From Adiantum capillus-veneris (lineage: Eukaryota; Streptophyta; Polypodiopsida; Polypodiales; Pteridaceae), in NCBI GenBank assembly GCA_014529385.2, contig CM043970.1:48749279-48813278 (forward strand): a DNA stretch of 64,000 nucleotides, given 5' to 3'. The position numbers and the translations under genes are program-made. Shown in pieces: positions 33,392-43,821 of this stretch (its first letter is position 1; each line of letters starts with the position of its first letter). The notes beneath the pieces were generated by a model. The model did no database searches. It had not been told where the DNA came from and saw nothing but the letters and a program-made list of their open reading frames with translations.

Positions 33392-34760
33392 AATGTCAAT
33401 ACAAGTCAGCCCTAGACTGGCTCAAATCACATCAACAAAAGTCTGCAAATATGTCTCAAAACCTGATGCAAAGTTGCACCAATAACCGTGCAAAACCTTG
33501 CACAAAATCACAAGTCAATATGACTCAATCGCGCATAAATATCTGCCAAATTTTGGCAGAGTCTCCTTTGTAACTGGAGCAAAATCTCAACAGTAAACCT
33601 CAAAGAGACAATAATATATGCCACAATGGCCAATCCGGGAATAAACTCAACCGGAATCACCTCACAAAGTCATACATATGAGCATACCTGCTCTTGCCGG
33701 AGTACCACTCAACGGCACCTCAAATGACATACATGTGAGTGATGATTGCTGCCAAAATACCTTTCAATCGATGACCAAATGTCTGCCAGATAACTATAGC
33801 AACATTTTGCAAAACCTTGCAAGATCTGTCGTTATGCGCAATGCGAAATACGGCACACAAGGGCATACACAAGTGACTCCAAACTCCAACCAGATGATGA
33901 CTGAAAATCACCTGTCAAAGTGGGAGTAAACTCAACCACTAAACTGTCAAAGAGCAACCTACGGATACGTAGAAGCTATGGCGAGAACCTGGATAAAATC
34001 CAACAGAGTTTCTTCTATAAATTGACCCAAATCTCAAATAATCTCAGCCATAAACAAATACACAAATCCATATATGGCATACATAGACCGCCAAGACCAT
34101 GGCAACATAGCTCACTCTCGCATGAGTGGCTCTCTGGACAAATGCATATCCAAAAACCTGTGTACACCTATGAATTTGCTGGTTGCTGCAGAAAATACTC
34201 CGTGTGTGTGAGATATACCAAAAACAATGTTTTTGGGACCCGAAAGTGCACAAATAAACCTGTTGCTGTACCTGCTGTAATGCAAAGCATAATTTCAGCA
34301 AATAGACATCACCATCACGTCCGGAGCGTGCCAAAACCCTGACCTAGACTCCTGGATCATGTAGATCTGACTCTGTATGACGGAGCTACGCAAAAAACTG
34401 CGTTTTAGAGCCCGAAAATGGCAAAAACGAGCTGCACACAATCTTGAACCTGCTCCTGCTCCACTCTGCCTGATGCAATGTCCTCTCAATGCAAGCTCCA
34501 ACGCAAGAGCTCTGCCACAACAGCATCCAAGCACTCGAATGTCAAGCTCTCCTCCGCCGAGCACTTCTCTAACGAGCTCCACTGAGCTCAAAAGCTCCTC
34601 TCACCAAGGAAGCCGCAACCGCCTCCTCAACCAAGCTTGACCACACCAAGCTCCTAAGCTTTCTTACAAAGCTTCCAAGCTTTCTTAATCTCTCTACCGT
34701 CGAGAGTGAGCGAGCTATCGCCTCAAAGCTCTCAAAGCCGTCGTGCTCTCCGCGGTCACC
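33392..34760 (-). other. Copia A long 5' leader
   Basis: About 1.4 kb between PBS and gag, far longer than a normal copia leader. Rich in CAAAA and TGCAAAACCTTGCA-like words on the plus strand. Scattered frames only, none matching copia B. Confidence 0.7.
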
Positions 34761-34775
34761 ATAGCTCTGATACCA
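34761..34775 (-). other. Copia A primer-binding site
   Basis: Minus strand TGGTATCAGAGCTAT, initiator-Met type, two bases (AT) after the LTR end CCCCTTCA. Confidence 0.9.
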
Positions 34776-34777
34776 AT

Positions 34778-34964
34778 TGAAGGGGATCGGGGAGCACCAC
34801 AGACGGAGAGTGAGAGAGAGAGAAGGAGACACACACGATGTGGGTGGGGAGACTCTAAAGAGTGAGCAGCCCCCTATACACTTATGCTATGTATAAGGTA
34901 TACAAGTCAGTGGACGCCCAGACTCTGGGCGGCCGGGCAAGGCACAGACGCCTATACCCCAACA
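34778..34964 (-). repeat. Copia A 5' LTR (187 bp)
   Basis: TGAAGGGGATCGGGG...CCCCAACA on the plus strand; close to the other LTR, with a few differences. Confidence 0.92.
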
Positions 34965-34969
34965 ATCAC

Positions 34970-35476
34970 CACCCAAATGAAGAAGCTTCTTTCACCCCCG
35001 CGAAAGAAGCCCTCTAAAAACTCCCACTCAACCTCTTACAAGCCCTCTCCTCCGAAAGTTGTCTCTCATAACACTCGATAACCTTTCAAGAAGCCTCCCC
35101 CTTTGAATAAAATTTCCCATGTAAATTTCACCTTTCAACCCTCTAAAAAGCCCAAACCCTCTCCCCCATCGTGCCACCCTTGCACTACTTCCCCCTCCTA
35201 CAATCCTCCCATTTTAACCACTCCCAAGAAATCCTGCCCTTCTCCCTCCTCATCTAACATCACCCCCTTACCCTCTCTACTCAAAACTCCCCAGTACCCT
35301 CTCAACTCTTTCACACCACAACCCAAGCCTATGCACCCTAAGTATAGCCTACCTAAAACTTAAAAAAACTTGCAATGGAGGAGGGAGAAGTAGGGAAGGA
35401 GCACCCTACTACTTGGGTCCATTTTCTCTTCTCTCAAGCCCTCCTCTTTCCTCATATCTAGACCCCTCCTCCCTGT
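34970..35476 (+). pseudogene. PLE-B part 2a, Pro/Ser/Lys-rich spacer
   Basis: Continuation of PLE-B after copia A. Pieces of low-complexity Pro/Ser/Lys-rich coding (KKPKPSPPSCHPC, PKKSCPSPSSSN) with stops. No domain visible. Probably the linker before the RT. Confidence 0.5.
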
Positions 35477-36399
35477 GTGTTCCCTTTGCTTTCCCACTCC
35501 CCCTACATAGGTAGGAAGCGTTGTAAATTTTGGCTACCCCTCACTAACCCCCATCTATTTAAGATTTTGACTCTTAGCAAAATTCCCGTGTTTTCCCTTG
35601 AGCACAAGGTTACTAACATCTCCTTCCATAACCTTTCTAATCGTTCCCTCTCTCCCTCCGAACAAAGGCTCGTAGGCCTTGGGCTCAATTATATTCCCTC
35701 CTCTCCCCTCTCCCCCACCCCCCCCTCCCCTCTATTCTTATTCTTAAAATGTCTTATAATAAAGAACCCTCTCTTCCTCCCTCTCCTTTTTCTATCCCGA
35801 ATCCTCTTTGGAATCCTCCCTCCACAACTCTTAACCAAGCCTTTAGTCTTATCTCCTCTCTCCTTAAACATCTTCTATCCTCTCTTCCTCCCTTTCACTC
35901 TAAACCTCTTTTAATGAACTCCATCTCATCCTTAAGAAATGATCGTAACATCATTATCAAACCGGTAGATAAAAATATAGGACCAGTTATCCTTTCTAAG
36001 TCTTGGTACTATAATGAAGCCTTTCGTCACCTTATGGACCCCCTCACCTACGCCAAAATCTTCTTCACTATCCTCTTCTTCCCTGCAACGAAAGAGCTTT
36101 TATCCTCTCCTCCTCACTTGAAAACCCCAAGCCTTGCCCTTTCCTCCTTTTACCTAAGATCCACAAACCCATCCTCGTAGGCCGTCCCATCTGCTCTTAT
36201 AAAGGTTATGTTTTGGAGAACGCCTCTAAGTGGCTCCATGCCCAACTATATCCCATTCTTTTGTCCAAAACACAACACCTTAAAGATTCTCACACTCTGG
36301 TTTTAGACTTGGCTTCTACTACTTTCCCTCCTAACATTATCCTTTTCACCTTTGACGTTGAATCTCTCTATCCTAGTATCCCCATGCGCGAAGGCCTCC
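35477..36399 (+). pseudogene. PLE-B part 2b, RT N-terminal half
   Basis: Penelope-type RT in three frames. HKVTNISFHNLSNRSLSPSE with VGLGLNYIP is the N-terminal block typical of PLEs. IIIKPVDKNIGPVILSKSWY with DPLTYAKIF is the KADK-like finger motif. LLFPKIHKPILVGRPICS is RT motif 3. LFTFDVESLYPSIPM is motif A with the catalytic Asp. The protein is interrupted by copia B right after LL at 36399. LINE and group II RTs lack the LPKIHKP...GRPI signature, so PLE is the best call. Confidence 0.87.
36395..36399 (+). repeat. Target-site duplication CCTCC (left) of copia B
   Basis: CCTCC here and at 40162-40166, directly outside the two LTRs. Confidence 0.93.
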
Positions 36400-36590
36400 T
36401 GAAGGGGATCGGGGAGCACCACAGACAGAGAGTGAGAGAGAGAAGGAGACACACACACACGATGTGGGTGGGGAGATTGTGAAGTGGCAGCTCCCCCTAT
36501 ACAGTATACTCACTATAAGTATAGGGTAACAGTGGGCGGGCGCCCATGACCTGGGCGACCGGTCAAGGCACATAGGCCTTAAGCCCAACA
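36400..36590 (-). repeat. Copia B 3' LTR (191 bp)
   Basis: TGAAGGGGATCGGGG...AAGCCCAACA on the plus strand. Shares its first approximately 85 bp with copia A and then diverges. Confidence 0.93.
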
Positions 36591-36604
36591 ACCTCCCACT
36601 TAAA
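36591..36604 (-). other. Copia B polypurine tract
   Basis: ACCTCCCACTTAAA on the plus strand, identical to A. Confidence 0.85.
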
Positions 36605-36665
36605 GGCCAATGTGCCTTTAAGCAAGATCTACTAGTGTACAACTAATAGAAGGTGAGAGATTCTC

Positions 36666-37199
36666 TCAACCTATGCCCACTGACTCTCGATGAGCTAGTG
36701 CATCCGGCTCTACTGATAGACAAACATCCCGCTGCGGAAGCCACACAGAGCTAGCTCCAAGCTCTGCAAATAGTCTATAAGAGCTCATGCACTCCTGCAA
36801 GTATCGGTCCAATACCTGCAAACCTCCCCTATGCTCTATGCCGAGATCAGTCATCGAACAACTAATCAACCCTGCTGCAAATGCTCCCACTGCAGCTGCT
36901 ATGTCGAGCCTCGAGATCAACATCTCGTACATGAGGACACCAAACGTTGATGCAACCCTGGCAACCTCTGCCACCTCCAACTCAGAACTCAACTCATGGC
37001 AATCCTGTCCCCTATCATAGAGACCATGGCACTCTGACTCCGAGCTCTGGAGTGACTCCTCGTGTCCACCACATATCACATGTGTACCAAGAGTATCCAT
37101 CTGTCCTGAATCTACATCAAGCTCTGGCATAAGCATATCAAGAAATGACTCCACAATAGCCGACATCTTTGCATCCATGTGAGTCATCTCTGTCATCAC
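36666..37199 (-). pseudogene. Copia B acidic spacer and RT/RNase H remnant
   Basis: 177 residues in one frame: an acidic Met-rich start (MMTEMTHMDAKMSAIVESF), then VLMYEMLISRLDIAAAVGA and VLDRYLQECM, the counterpart of the RT-RNase H connection in A (RPDI in A, RLDI here). Clear relation to A at the ends, weak in between. Confidence 0.68.
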
Positions 37200-37214
37200 C
37201 TCTGATGACTCGTC

Positions 37215-38327
37215 CTACTGTGACTCACTAGAGTTGTCCCGCTCTACCTGTGCATCCGTAGACGCAACCTGCACAACAAGGTCACTGCTCTGCACTCCAT
37301 GCAAAGCATCCTGCAACCCACAAGCAAAAGAGACTCGCCTGCTCTCTCGCTCCCTACCTAGCTGCATTATCACAAAGACAGCACCGTCTCTCGCGTGATC
37401 CACATGCAATGGGTAACCTGTACCACTCCTGGCACCTCTAGCAATCACTAGCGAACCCAAATGCATCACAAAATCTCGCTCTCGTAGCGAAATCTGACAT
37501 CCACAATCTCTAAGCTGACCAATCGAGATCAAACTCACTGTCAAATCTGGTACATAGCGCACATGTAGTAACAAGTAAGATGCACCACTCAGTAATGACA
37601 CTCTCACATCTCCTGCACCTACTATCGCATGCACCGATCCATCGGTCAAACGTACACTGCCAAGCATCCCGCTAGAATAGCTACAAAACCATGCACGATG
37701 CGGCGTGACATGAAACATAGCATCTGCGTCTAGCAACCACTGCGAAGGGAGTGCACTATCCACATGTATAGCATCTCGTGCATAGCTCGAGGTAAAAGTG
37801 ACATCCCCGTCACTAGTATACTCCGACACTACATGTGCCTCAACTGTCAAAGCAACTGAGTCCATGGCATCACTACATACATCTCTGAGATTGCCATGTC
37901 TCCTACGATGTCGCATACGACGAAAACAACGTCGTCTAACGTGTCCAGAATGACCACAATACCAACATGTCACCTGTCGACGTGCTCGTGAATGTACATA
38001 TCTCACACGAGTCCGTGATGACTCAGATCTATCATACATATCATGTAATCTGCGCCAAAGTGCTCTCGAAGTAGTCTCATACATAACAAGAGCATATACA
38101 GATTTCGCAAGGTGCAAAGAGAGCGTAGATAGTGACATCTCCTCTAGCTCCTGCCACTGATCGTCAGAAATGTTTGAAGGTCTCCCTGCATCACCACTCA
38201 ATGGTCGATGCAACCCTCGATGTGTCAATGCATCAAGCATACACTCTCTCCATGCCGCAAAGTCTGACCCATCAAACATGCGCATCTGTGAGAGGTCACA
38301 ATCTGATCGATCACCTGTCTCTGTCAT
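37215..38327 (-). CDS. Copia B Gag-protease, protease active site lost
   Basis: Start chosen at ATG 38327 (MTETGDRSDCD), equivalent to the A start; the frame is open to 38492 through the same hydrophobic stretch. Gag, the CX2CX4HX4C knuckle (CWYCGHSGHVRRRC) and protease core are nearly identical to A. The active site is QWLLDADAMFHVTPH: D-A-D replaces D-S-G but the following HVT is closer to the copia HMT than A's. Open throughout. Confidence 0.85.
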   Translation of the reverse strand: MTETGDRSDCDLSQMRMFDGSDFAAWRECMLDALTHRGLHRPLSGDAGRPSNISDDQWQELEEMSLSTLSLHLAKSVYALVMYETTSRALWRRLHDMYDRSESSRTRVRYVHSRARRQVTCWYCGHSGHVRRRCFRRMRHRRRHGNLRDVCSDAMDSVALTVEAHVVSEYTSDGDVTFTSSYARDAIHVDSALPSQWLLDADAMFHVTPHRAWFCSYSSGMLGSVRLTDGSVHAIVGAGDVRVSLLSGASYLLLHVRYVPDLTVSLISIGQLRDCGCQISLRERDFVMHLGSLVIARGARSGTGYPLHVDHARDGAVFVIMQLGRERESRRVSFACGLQDALHGVQSSDLVVQVASTDAQVERDNSSESQ

Positions 38328-39951
38328 GAGCACAATGTAGCAAACTACAAAGCAAAACCACCTCATTAACAACACGTGGAAACTGTCTACAAATATGGCC
38401 AGAAACACAATGTAAAACCTGTGAGACACACTCCAAAATAGAGCTCCCGCAATCTCAATACAAGCCTTGCATGCTCTAGTATCACACTGCAATCTGTGAG
38501 CTAATCACCAAGCCCACACTGTGCGGTATCGATGCATACACACGCACAAATTTCCCACCTGCAAGAGAACACCGCACACAAATGCTGAGTGCAACCCGCA
38601 ATCTCTACCTAGATCACATACATGATACGCATAAAACTCTTGGGAAAATTTCGCCAGAGTTTTGACGCACAATGGCTATCAACACAAAATAACCATTGTC
38701 CTGCAAGCTCAATACAATGAGCAATCAATGCCCATCAAACTACACTCAACATACATGCATAAGCTTTGCAAAACTATGGCAAACAATGCTCGAGTAACGA
38801 GACTCTCCCACCCGAGAGCAAACCACTGTCTCAAGCAAAGAAAGATACACAACTCCTCACTCTTGCGAGAGTGGATACAAAAACACAAAACTGTGTCCAA
38901 ACTGACAAAACCTGTCAAAGTGAGAGTAAACACTCGATCACAAACTATGGCAAGAATCTGGGAAAAATCCGACAGAATTTCCCCTTAAAACTGAGCAAAA
39001 AACTCAAGTACAATCTCTACCATAAACCATAACACTACTCAATGCCAATGAGTAGAAATGCTAAAATGGCTCCACATTTTCACATACAAGGCAATCCGCA
39101 CTCAACGTACATCAACGGAGTGACTGCGCATAAGCAAACGCCAAAAGATTTGCAATCCGGAAACTTGATCAATACGAAAACAATGTTCTCAAGAGAGCTT
39201 ACCGGCACTTAAAAGTGCTCGCCAAAATGCATATATAATGGGCATCAACCATGTGCCATAACCATATGCAAACCATCCGCAAAGACCATGAATCCAAGCA
39301 CAAAATCACTTCCAAAGTATTTTGTGAAAACCAATGAAAGAAGCTCCACCTGTGTGCTCCAAAAACCTGCGTCTCTCAAGAGACCGCCTCGATGGTGTGT
39401 AAACGCCTCCGTACTTCATTGCCCAAGTCTACCAAAAAACCCTCAAACCACAAGCTTAACACAAGCTGCAATTGCATCTTCAGCTCAGAATTTATGCACT
39501 CAACTTCAGGCATCTCCCGTGCTTCCAAAAGTGCATCAAACTCGCACACAATGCGACAACAGAAAATCTGGAATTTCTATATACAGTCAGTCTGAGCTGA
39601 ATATCAGCAAAACGGTGAGGAATTTGCAAAAAGTTTCTTCTACAAAGTTGTAGACCACGTCGAAACGGATGAGGTTGTCGGACAGAATTCTCAAATCTGC
39701 ATTCTACAAGGAAAAAAACGAATCTGAAAATAGTGCTGCTGCGCACACAGTTTTAGGGCAGCACCTTCACTTACACACAGTCTTCCACACTCCTTTCTGA
39801 GCTTCCACAAGAGCATACATCACTCTCAACTGAGCTCACAAGCTCCCATTACATTCTCATAAAGCTTCCAAGCTTTCTTAATCTCTCTACCGTCGAGAGC
39901 GAGCGAGCTATCGCCTCGAAGCTGTCAAAGCCGTCGTGCTCTCCGCGGTCA
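38328..39951 (-). other. Copia B long 5' leader
   Basis: About 1.6 kb between PBS and gag. Up to about 38465 it matches A (the hydrophobic-frame region), after which the sequence is different from A apart from CAAAAC-rich composition and the last bases next to the PBS. Confidence 0.7.
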
Positions 39952-39954
39952 CCA

Positions 39955-39969
39955 TAGCTCTGATACCAA
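39955..39969 (-). other. Copia B primer-binding site
   Basis: Minus strand TTGGTATCAGAGCTA: initiator-Met type, directly after the LTR end CCTTCAA. Confidence 0.9.
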
Positions 39970-39970
39970 T

Positions 39971-40161
39971 TGAAGGGGATCGGGGAGCACCACAGACGGA
40001 GAGTGAGAGAGAGAAGGAGACACACACACACGATGTGGGTGGGGAGACTGTGAAGTGGCAACTCCCCCTATACATTATACTCACTATAAGTATAGGGTAA
40101 AAGTGGGCGGGCGCCCATGACCTGGGCGACCGGTCAAGGCACATAGGCCTTAACCCCAACA
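39971..40161 (-). repeat. Copia B 5' LTR (191 bp)
   Basis: TGAAGGGGATCGGGG...CCCCAACA on the plus strand, same length as the other LTR and nearly identical. Confidence 0.93.
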
Positions 40162-40166
40162 CCTCC

Positions 40167-41008
40167 TTGCCCTTAAAAGTTCCATCCAAGGTTTTTTCCC
40201 TTCCCCTAAGGTCAACTTCATCTTGCCCTTAGCCTCTCTTATCCTCAACCACCATTATCTTTCTTTCAATGGAGAATTTTGGCACCAAATCAAAGGCACC
40301 GCTATGGGGTCAAACTTTGCGGTTGTGTATGCTTGCCTTTTCCTCTGCTTTTTGGAAGAGGGCATGAATCTCCTATCTTCCCCATCCCCTCTCTACTTCA
40401 AGAGATTTATAGATGATGCCTTTGGAATCTGGGATGGTCCTCTCTCTAGCTTAAAAAAACTCCTCCAAAAGTATGGACACCCTCTCCAAGAACATATCAA
40501 AATTTCCCTTTCAATCTCCTCTCAAGAATTTTTTATTCTGGACATCCATTTTTTCAAGGGACCCTCCTTTGCAGCCTATGGGATCGTTGATACCCACTAT
40601 CACCAAAAAAAACCTAAATTCCTACAACTATATCCCTTGGCAATCTTGGCACCCCACTCACCAAAAGATTGCTTTTATTCTCTCAGAGCTTAGGAGGTAC
40701 ATCATTAGGGAAAGCTCTTTTGCAAGCTTCATCTCTATTCGTAACCTCTTCTATGATAGGCTTAGGGCAAAAGGATATCCCTGCCCCCTATTGAAAGCTT
40801 TCTTTCTCTACCTTTCCTATGATCTAAGACCCTCTCTCCTTCAAAAAATGTCCAAAACCAAACCTTCTCCTACCATCATCAAGATTCCTTTCTCACCTCT
40901 AATCTGCCATCTCAACTTATCTCGTTCCATTAACCAACCCCTCACGAATTTGCTTAAATCCAGCACGGATCTCGCGCACTTACCTAGACCTTTGATATGT
41001 TGGATGAA
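40167..41008 (+). pseudogene. PLE-B part 3, RT C-terminal half
   Basis: RT motif B region HQIKGTAMGSNFAVVYACLF, then YFKRFIDDAFGIWDGPL with the catalytic IDD intact, followed by ISLSISSQEFFILDIHFFKG. A shift leads to PTHQKIAFILSELRRYIIR, the thumb region, then SIRNLFYDRLRAKGYP and STDLAHLPRPLICWMNE. It is cut by a chromovirus LTR at 41009. Penelope-type by its RFIDDxF motif and the GTAMG..FA..YA block. No GIY-YIG endonuclease is visible. Confidence 0.88.
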
Positions 41009-41149
41009 TGAAAGGACAGGGGAACTGACATGCTCATCACCACCCAGCCATGTCCTATATAGGCCCTTAGCCTTCTAAATATAGGGACCCCCTTGACTGC
41101 ATGTCCGTCCTGGCCCTTGGCCCGGACTTGTCCTACCCTTGTCCTGACA
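41009..41149 (-). repeat. V2 chromovirus LTR (141 bp), minus strand
   Basis: On the minus strand TGTCAGGACAAGGGTAGG...CCTTTCA. About the same as the LTR at 51339-51479 on the plus strand; related to but distinct from the V1 LTRs. Inserted into PLE-B at 41008. Confidence 0.88.
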
Positions 41150-41232
41150 TTACTCCCCCCTTGGAGAAGCGTTTTCGTCCGCGAAAACACAAGTGATGGT
41201 ATCTTCATAAGAACACTAATGTTTTCTACCGT
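41150..41232 (-). pseudogene. V2 polypurine tract and pol end
   Basis: On the minus strand, 3' end of a chromovirus: ENISVL and LVFSRTK are read before a purine-rich CCAAGGGGGGAGTAA, and it matches the V1 3' end (ENISVLKKKFPTFVFEDE). The element is truncated at 41232 by the 41-49 kb element, so the rest of V2 is missing. Confidence 0.8.
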
Positions 41233-42679
41233 TGTCGTGCAGCTCCGCTACCATGATGAGAAAAAGAGCAGATAAATGCAAGCTAAGCTTCTTTGAAGCC
41301 TACACATTAAGTGAGCAGTGATCAGGGCTTGATAACAGGCCAAGCTTAATGATTAATGTATGCCAGATGCAGCTTAAAAGGGCTCAATGATGCCAAAAAT
41401 GAGTATGCTTGCAGTGACCACAGATGGAATATTATGATCTAGAACTGCAGTGCTTAAAGTTCTCTACCGGTGTGTCTTTACGGCTCGTCGATTGGAGCTA
41501 CGGTGAAGAAGTTATGGCAGTTTAAAGTTCAAGTTGATCCGTACCGGATTGGGCAACTGCAGCTGAGGCAATATAAATGAAATGAATTCATGGGCCTAAA
41601 GTTCTCACTTTGTGGAGCGCGTCGGTCTTTTCAGATCAGTGATCTGAGTCACAGTCGCCAAGATATTAGCCGTTAAAGATTCACCGGGGGCTAGCTCCGT
41701 ACCAGTTCGGTCCGCTCGATCGGAGTGCCATCTGGGGTTTTTATAGCCTCAGCAGGATTTGTATGCACTTTATGCAGCTTGAGAGGTCTACAGGGATTTA
41801 CGGCTCGTCAGACAAAGTTCTGCTTAATCAGGTAATAAGACTTGAGGCCAATGACAATTGTCGGCACTACGAGCTGGGTAATTTTGGCATTCATCGGGAT
41901 GCTATTATGGGCAATAAGATTCACAAAGATATTGTTAGTCAAGGCTTGCTGGAGAAAAATGTTGTGCTTGGTATTGCCTTGGCCTGCATGTATGCCTAAA
42001 TTGATTGACCGATGTGTTTGGCAGCGCTTTGCTAGATATGTATGCTCAAATATGACGCCCTTACAAAAGCAATGGCCGCCCAAGGCAATAAGGGGCCGCC
42101 CACCAAAGAATAAACAAAGCATGGCCACCCAATTAAGGGTTTAAGTGAGTGTGAAGAGAAAAGAAAAAGAAAAAGTGTGAGCAGGTGGGCAGGCAGCGAG
42201 GACGAGCTGTAAAGAGCTCGGTTAAGCGCAGGTAAGAAGGAAAAATTGTTCAGCACGCCAAGGCGCATGTTTGTGGAGCTTGTCCCATCAGATTACGTGT
42301 TGGTCACAGTCCGGGCTTGCCACATCATCAAATTAAATTCACGTGCCACATCAGTCACGGCGCCGTGACTGATGGGCTTAGGCAATATAGCAAGGGGCAG
42401 CAAGGAGAGTAAGAGGGGAGAAAAAAAAACAAGGAGGATTAGAGGAGGGTTTTTCTTGTCCTCAGACAGAGGCAAAGGCACTCTCTCTCTCTCTCGTCCT
42501 CCGTGAGCATAGAAGCAAGGATTATTTCTCTTGATCTCGGCTCATCGTCAGCTACTACAAGGCATCGAAGGCAATCAAGAAGGAGGAACAAGGGTTTTGG
42601 GGAAGGTGAGAGAAGAAGAAATCTCTAAGGAAGATCTGAGAGGAAAGCTCTCTCTCGTTCTCATGTTCGGCAAGCAAAA

Positions 42680-42767
<88 letters not shown>

Positions 42768-43776
42768 GCTCTCATCCTCGAAGCAAGCAAAGACAAGGAT
42801 AGTAACCAAGGAGATTGGGAAGCAAAGGGAAGGAGAGCTCAAGGGGATCTTAATGCAGGAAGTTGGTCGAAGCTTGGAGAACTGAGCCATGGTAGAAGCT
42901 TGAGGAGAATCTCAAGTCGAGGTCAAGGAGGGAAATTTCTCTCTTCCTCTCGAGCTTGAACAAGATGAACAAGAAGCAAACAAGGGGAGTGGAAGCGAAG
43001 CAAAAAGGAAGGAAGGCAGGAGGGTAAGAAGCTCAAGCAAAGAAGCAGCAATCCTTCTCTCTCGCGCTCTCACTTGATCTCTCTCTCAGGCTCTCTCCCT
43101 TGGCATGGAGGAGCTCGATCTCTCGATAGTGAGGACTTTAAGGTTCTCTCTCTTTCTCGCTCTCGTCCTTCGCTAACCAAGCAATCTCTCTCTTGGCCAT
43201 AATCAAGAGAGGAGCATGTACAGGAGAGAGGAGCAATCGAGGGGTTGGCGAGACAAGCAAACCAAGGGAAGTGAAAGCTTGCTCTTTCTTTCTCTCTTTT
43301 GAAGTCGGTTACCAAATAAGGAAAAAGTAAGGAAAATCAAAGGGCTATATCTCTCTCAGCCTTCTGGTAAACTGGAGGAGACTCGCTCTCGAGTAAGCAA
43401 GGAGAGAGGATAAACTCTCTCTACTGTATTTGGAAGATACAAGGGTATCAAGCAAGGGATTTTGTCGGATACTTGCCTCCTAATCAGCTTATAAAGACTC
43501 TAATGGCGAGCATAAGTGGAAATTTTACAGTCTTGATCTAATTCGAGATCATTAAACTCTCCTAACTCCATCAGTGTCGTTAACGGCACACATTTGTAAT
43601 CGAATTCCACTTCAGCTAATCATTAGCAGTTCAAACCATTTAGATTGTCGAGTTTTAAGTATTTAAGGTGTTGACAGAATCTTTTGCCTTGTGCCATTCG
43701 TCTTGTCTCTCTTATTTCCCACAGCAAGCAGCCCGGTGCTGACCCGGCTCACCTCGCGAACCCATATCCTTTGACA
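41233..43776 (+). repeat. 5' LTR of the non-autonomous element (2544 bp)
   Basis: TGTCGTGCAGCTCCGCTACC at the start and CATATCCTTTGACA at the end. The first part aligns with the G1 LTR read on the minus strand from 21550. Contains a CT microsatellite at 42684-42765. The Ser/Leu-rich ORFs inside are translated CT repeat. Confidence 0.92.
42684..42765 (+). repeat. (CT)n microsatellite in 5' LTR
   Basis: About 82 bp of CT. The same position in the 3' LTR (48144-48177) has only about 34 bp. Confidence 0.95.
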
Positions 43777-43780
43777 TCTT

Positions 43781-43800
43781 TGGTGAACCCGACGTGAAAC
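43781..43800 (+). other. Primer-binding site of the non-autonomous element
   Basis: TGGTGAACCCGACGTGAAAC, four bases (TCTT) after the LTR end. Identical to G1 copies 2 and 3. Confidence 0.88.
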
Positions 43801-43821
43801 GAGTCGGGGTGGGAGATAAAG

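Larger units (their letters stand above)
31171..34964 (-). mobile_element. Copia-derived element A, internally deleted
   Basis: 3794 bp with LTRs at 31171-31359 and 34778-34964, both reading TGAAGG...CCCCAACA on the plus strand. The PBS on the minus strand is TGGTATCAGAGCTATGG, the initiator-Met site. The polypurine tract AAGTGGGAGGT is at the other end. Flanks GTCAC and ATCAC are a 4/5 target duplication. Inside are gag with zinc knuckle, a protease-like region and a small RT/RNase H tail; integrase and nearly all RT are absent. It must depend on another copia element for movement. Confidence 0.92.
36400..40161 (-). mobile_element. Copia-derived element B, internally deleted
   Basis: 3762 bp with 191 bp LTRs (36400-36590 and 39971-40161), the same PBS and polypurine tract as A, and a perfect CCTCC target duplication. 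It has the same gene content as A: gag-protease and an RT/RNase H scrap, no RT core and no integrase. The gag-protease block is nearly identical to A, while the LTRs, leader and 3' spacer differ strongly. Confidence 0.95.

Noticed and set aside
33269-38492. Use of the longer copia gag starts (33391, 38492)
   Set aside because: Kept only as an observation; the MAETG/MTETG starts fit copia Gag better.
42531-42959. Ser/Leu- and Arg/Glu-repeat ORFs over CT/GA runs (also near 11524, 19689, 47994, 51410 and 57549)
   Set aside because: They are translated microsatellites, change length between LTR copies and lack any conserved frame outside the repeat.
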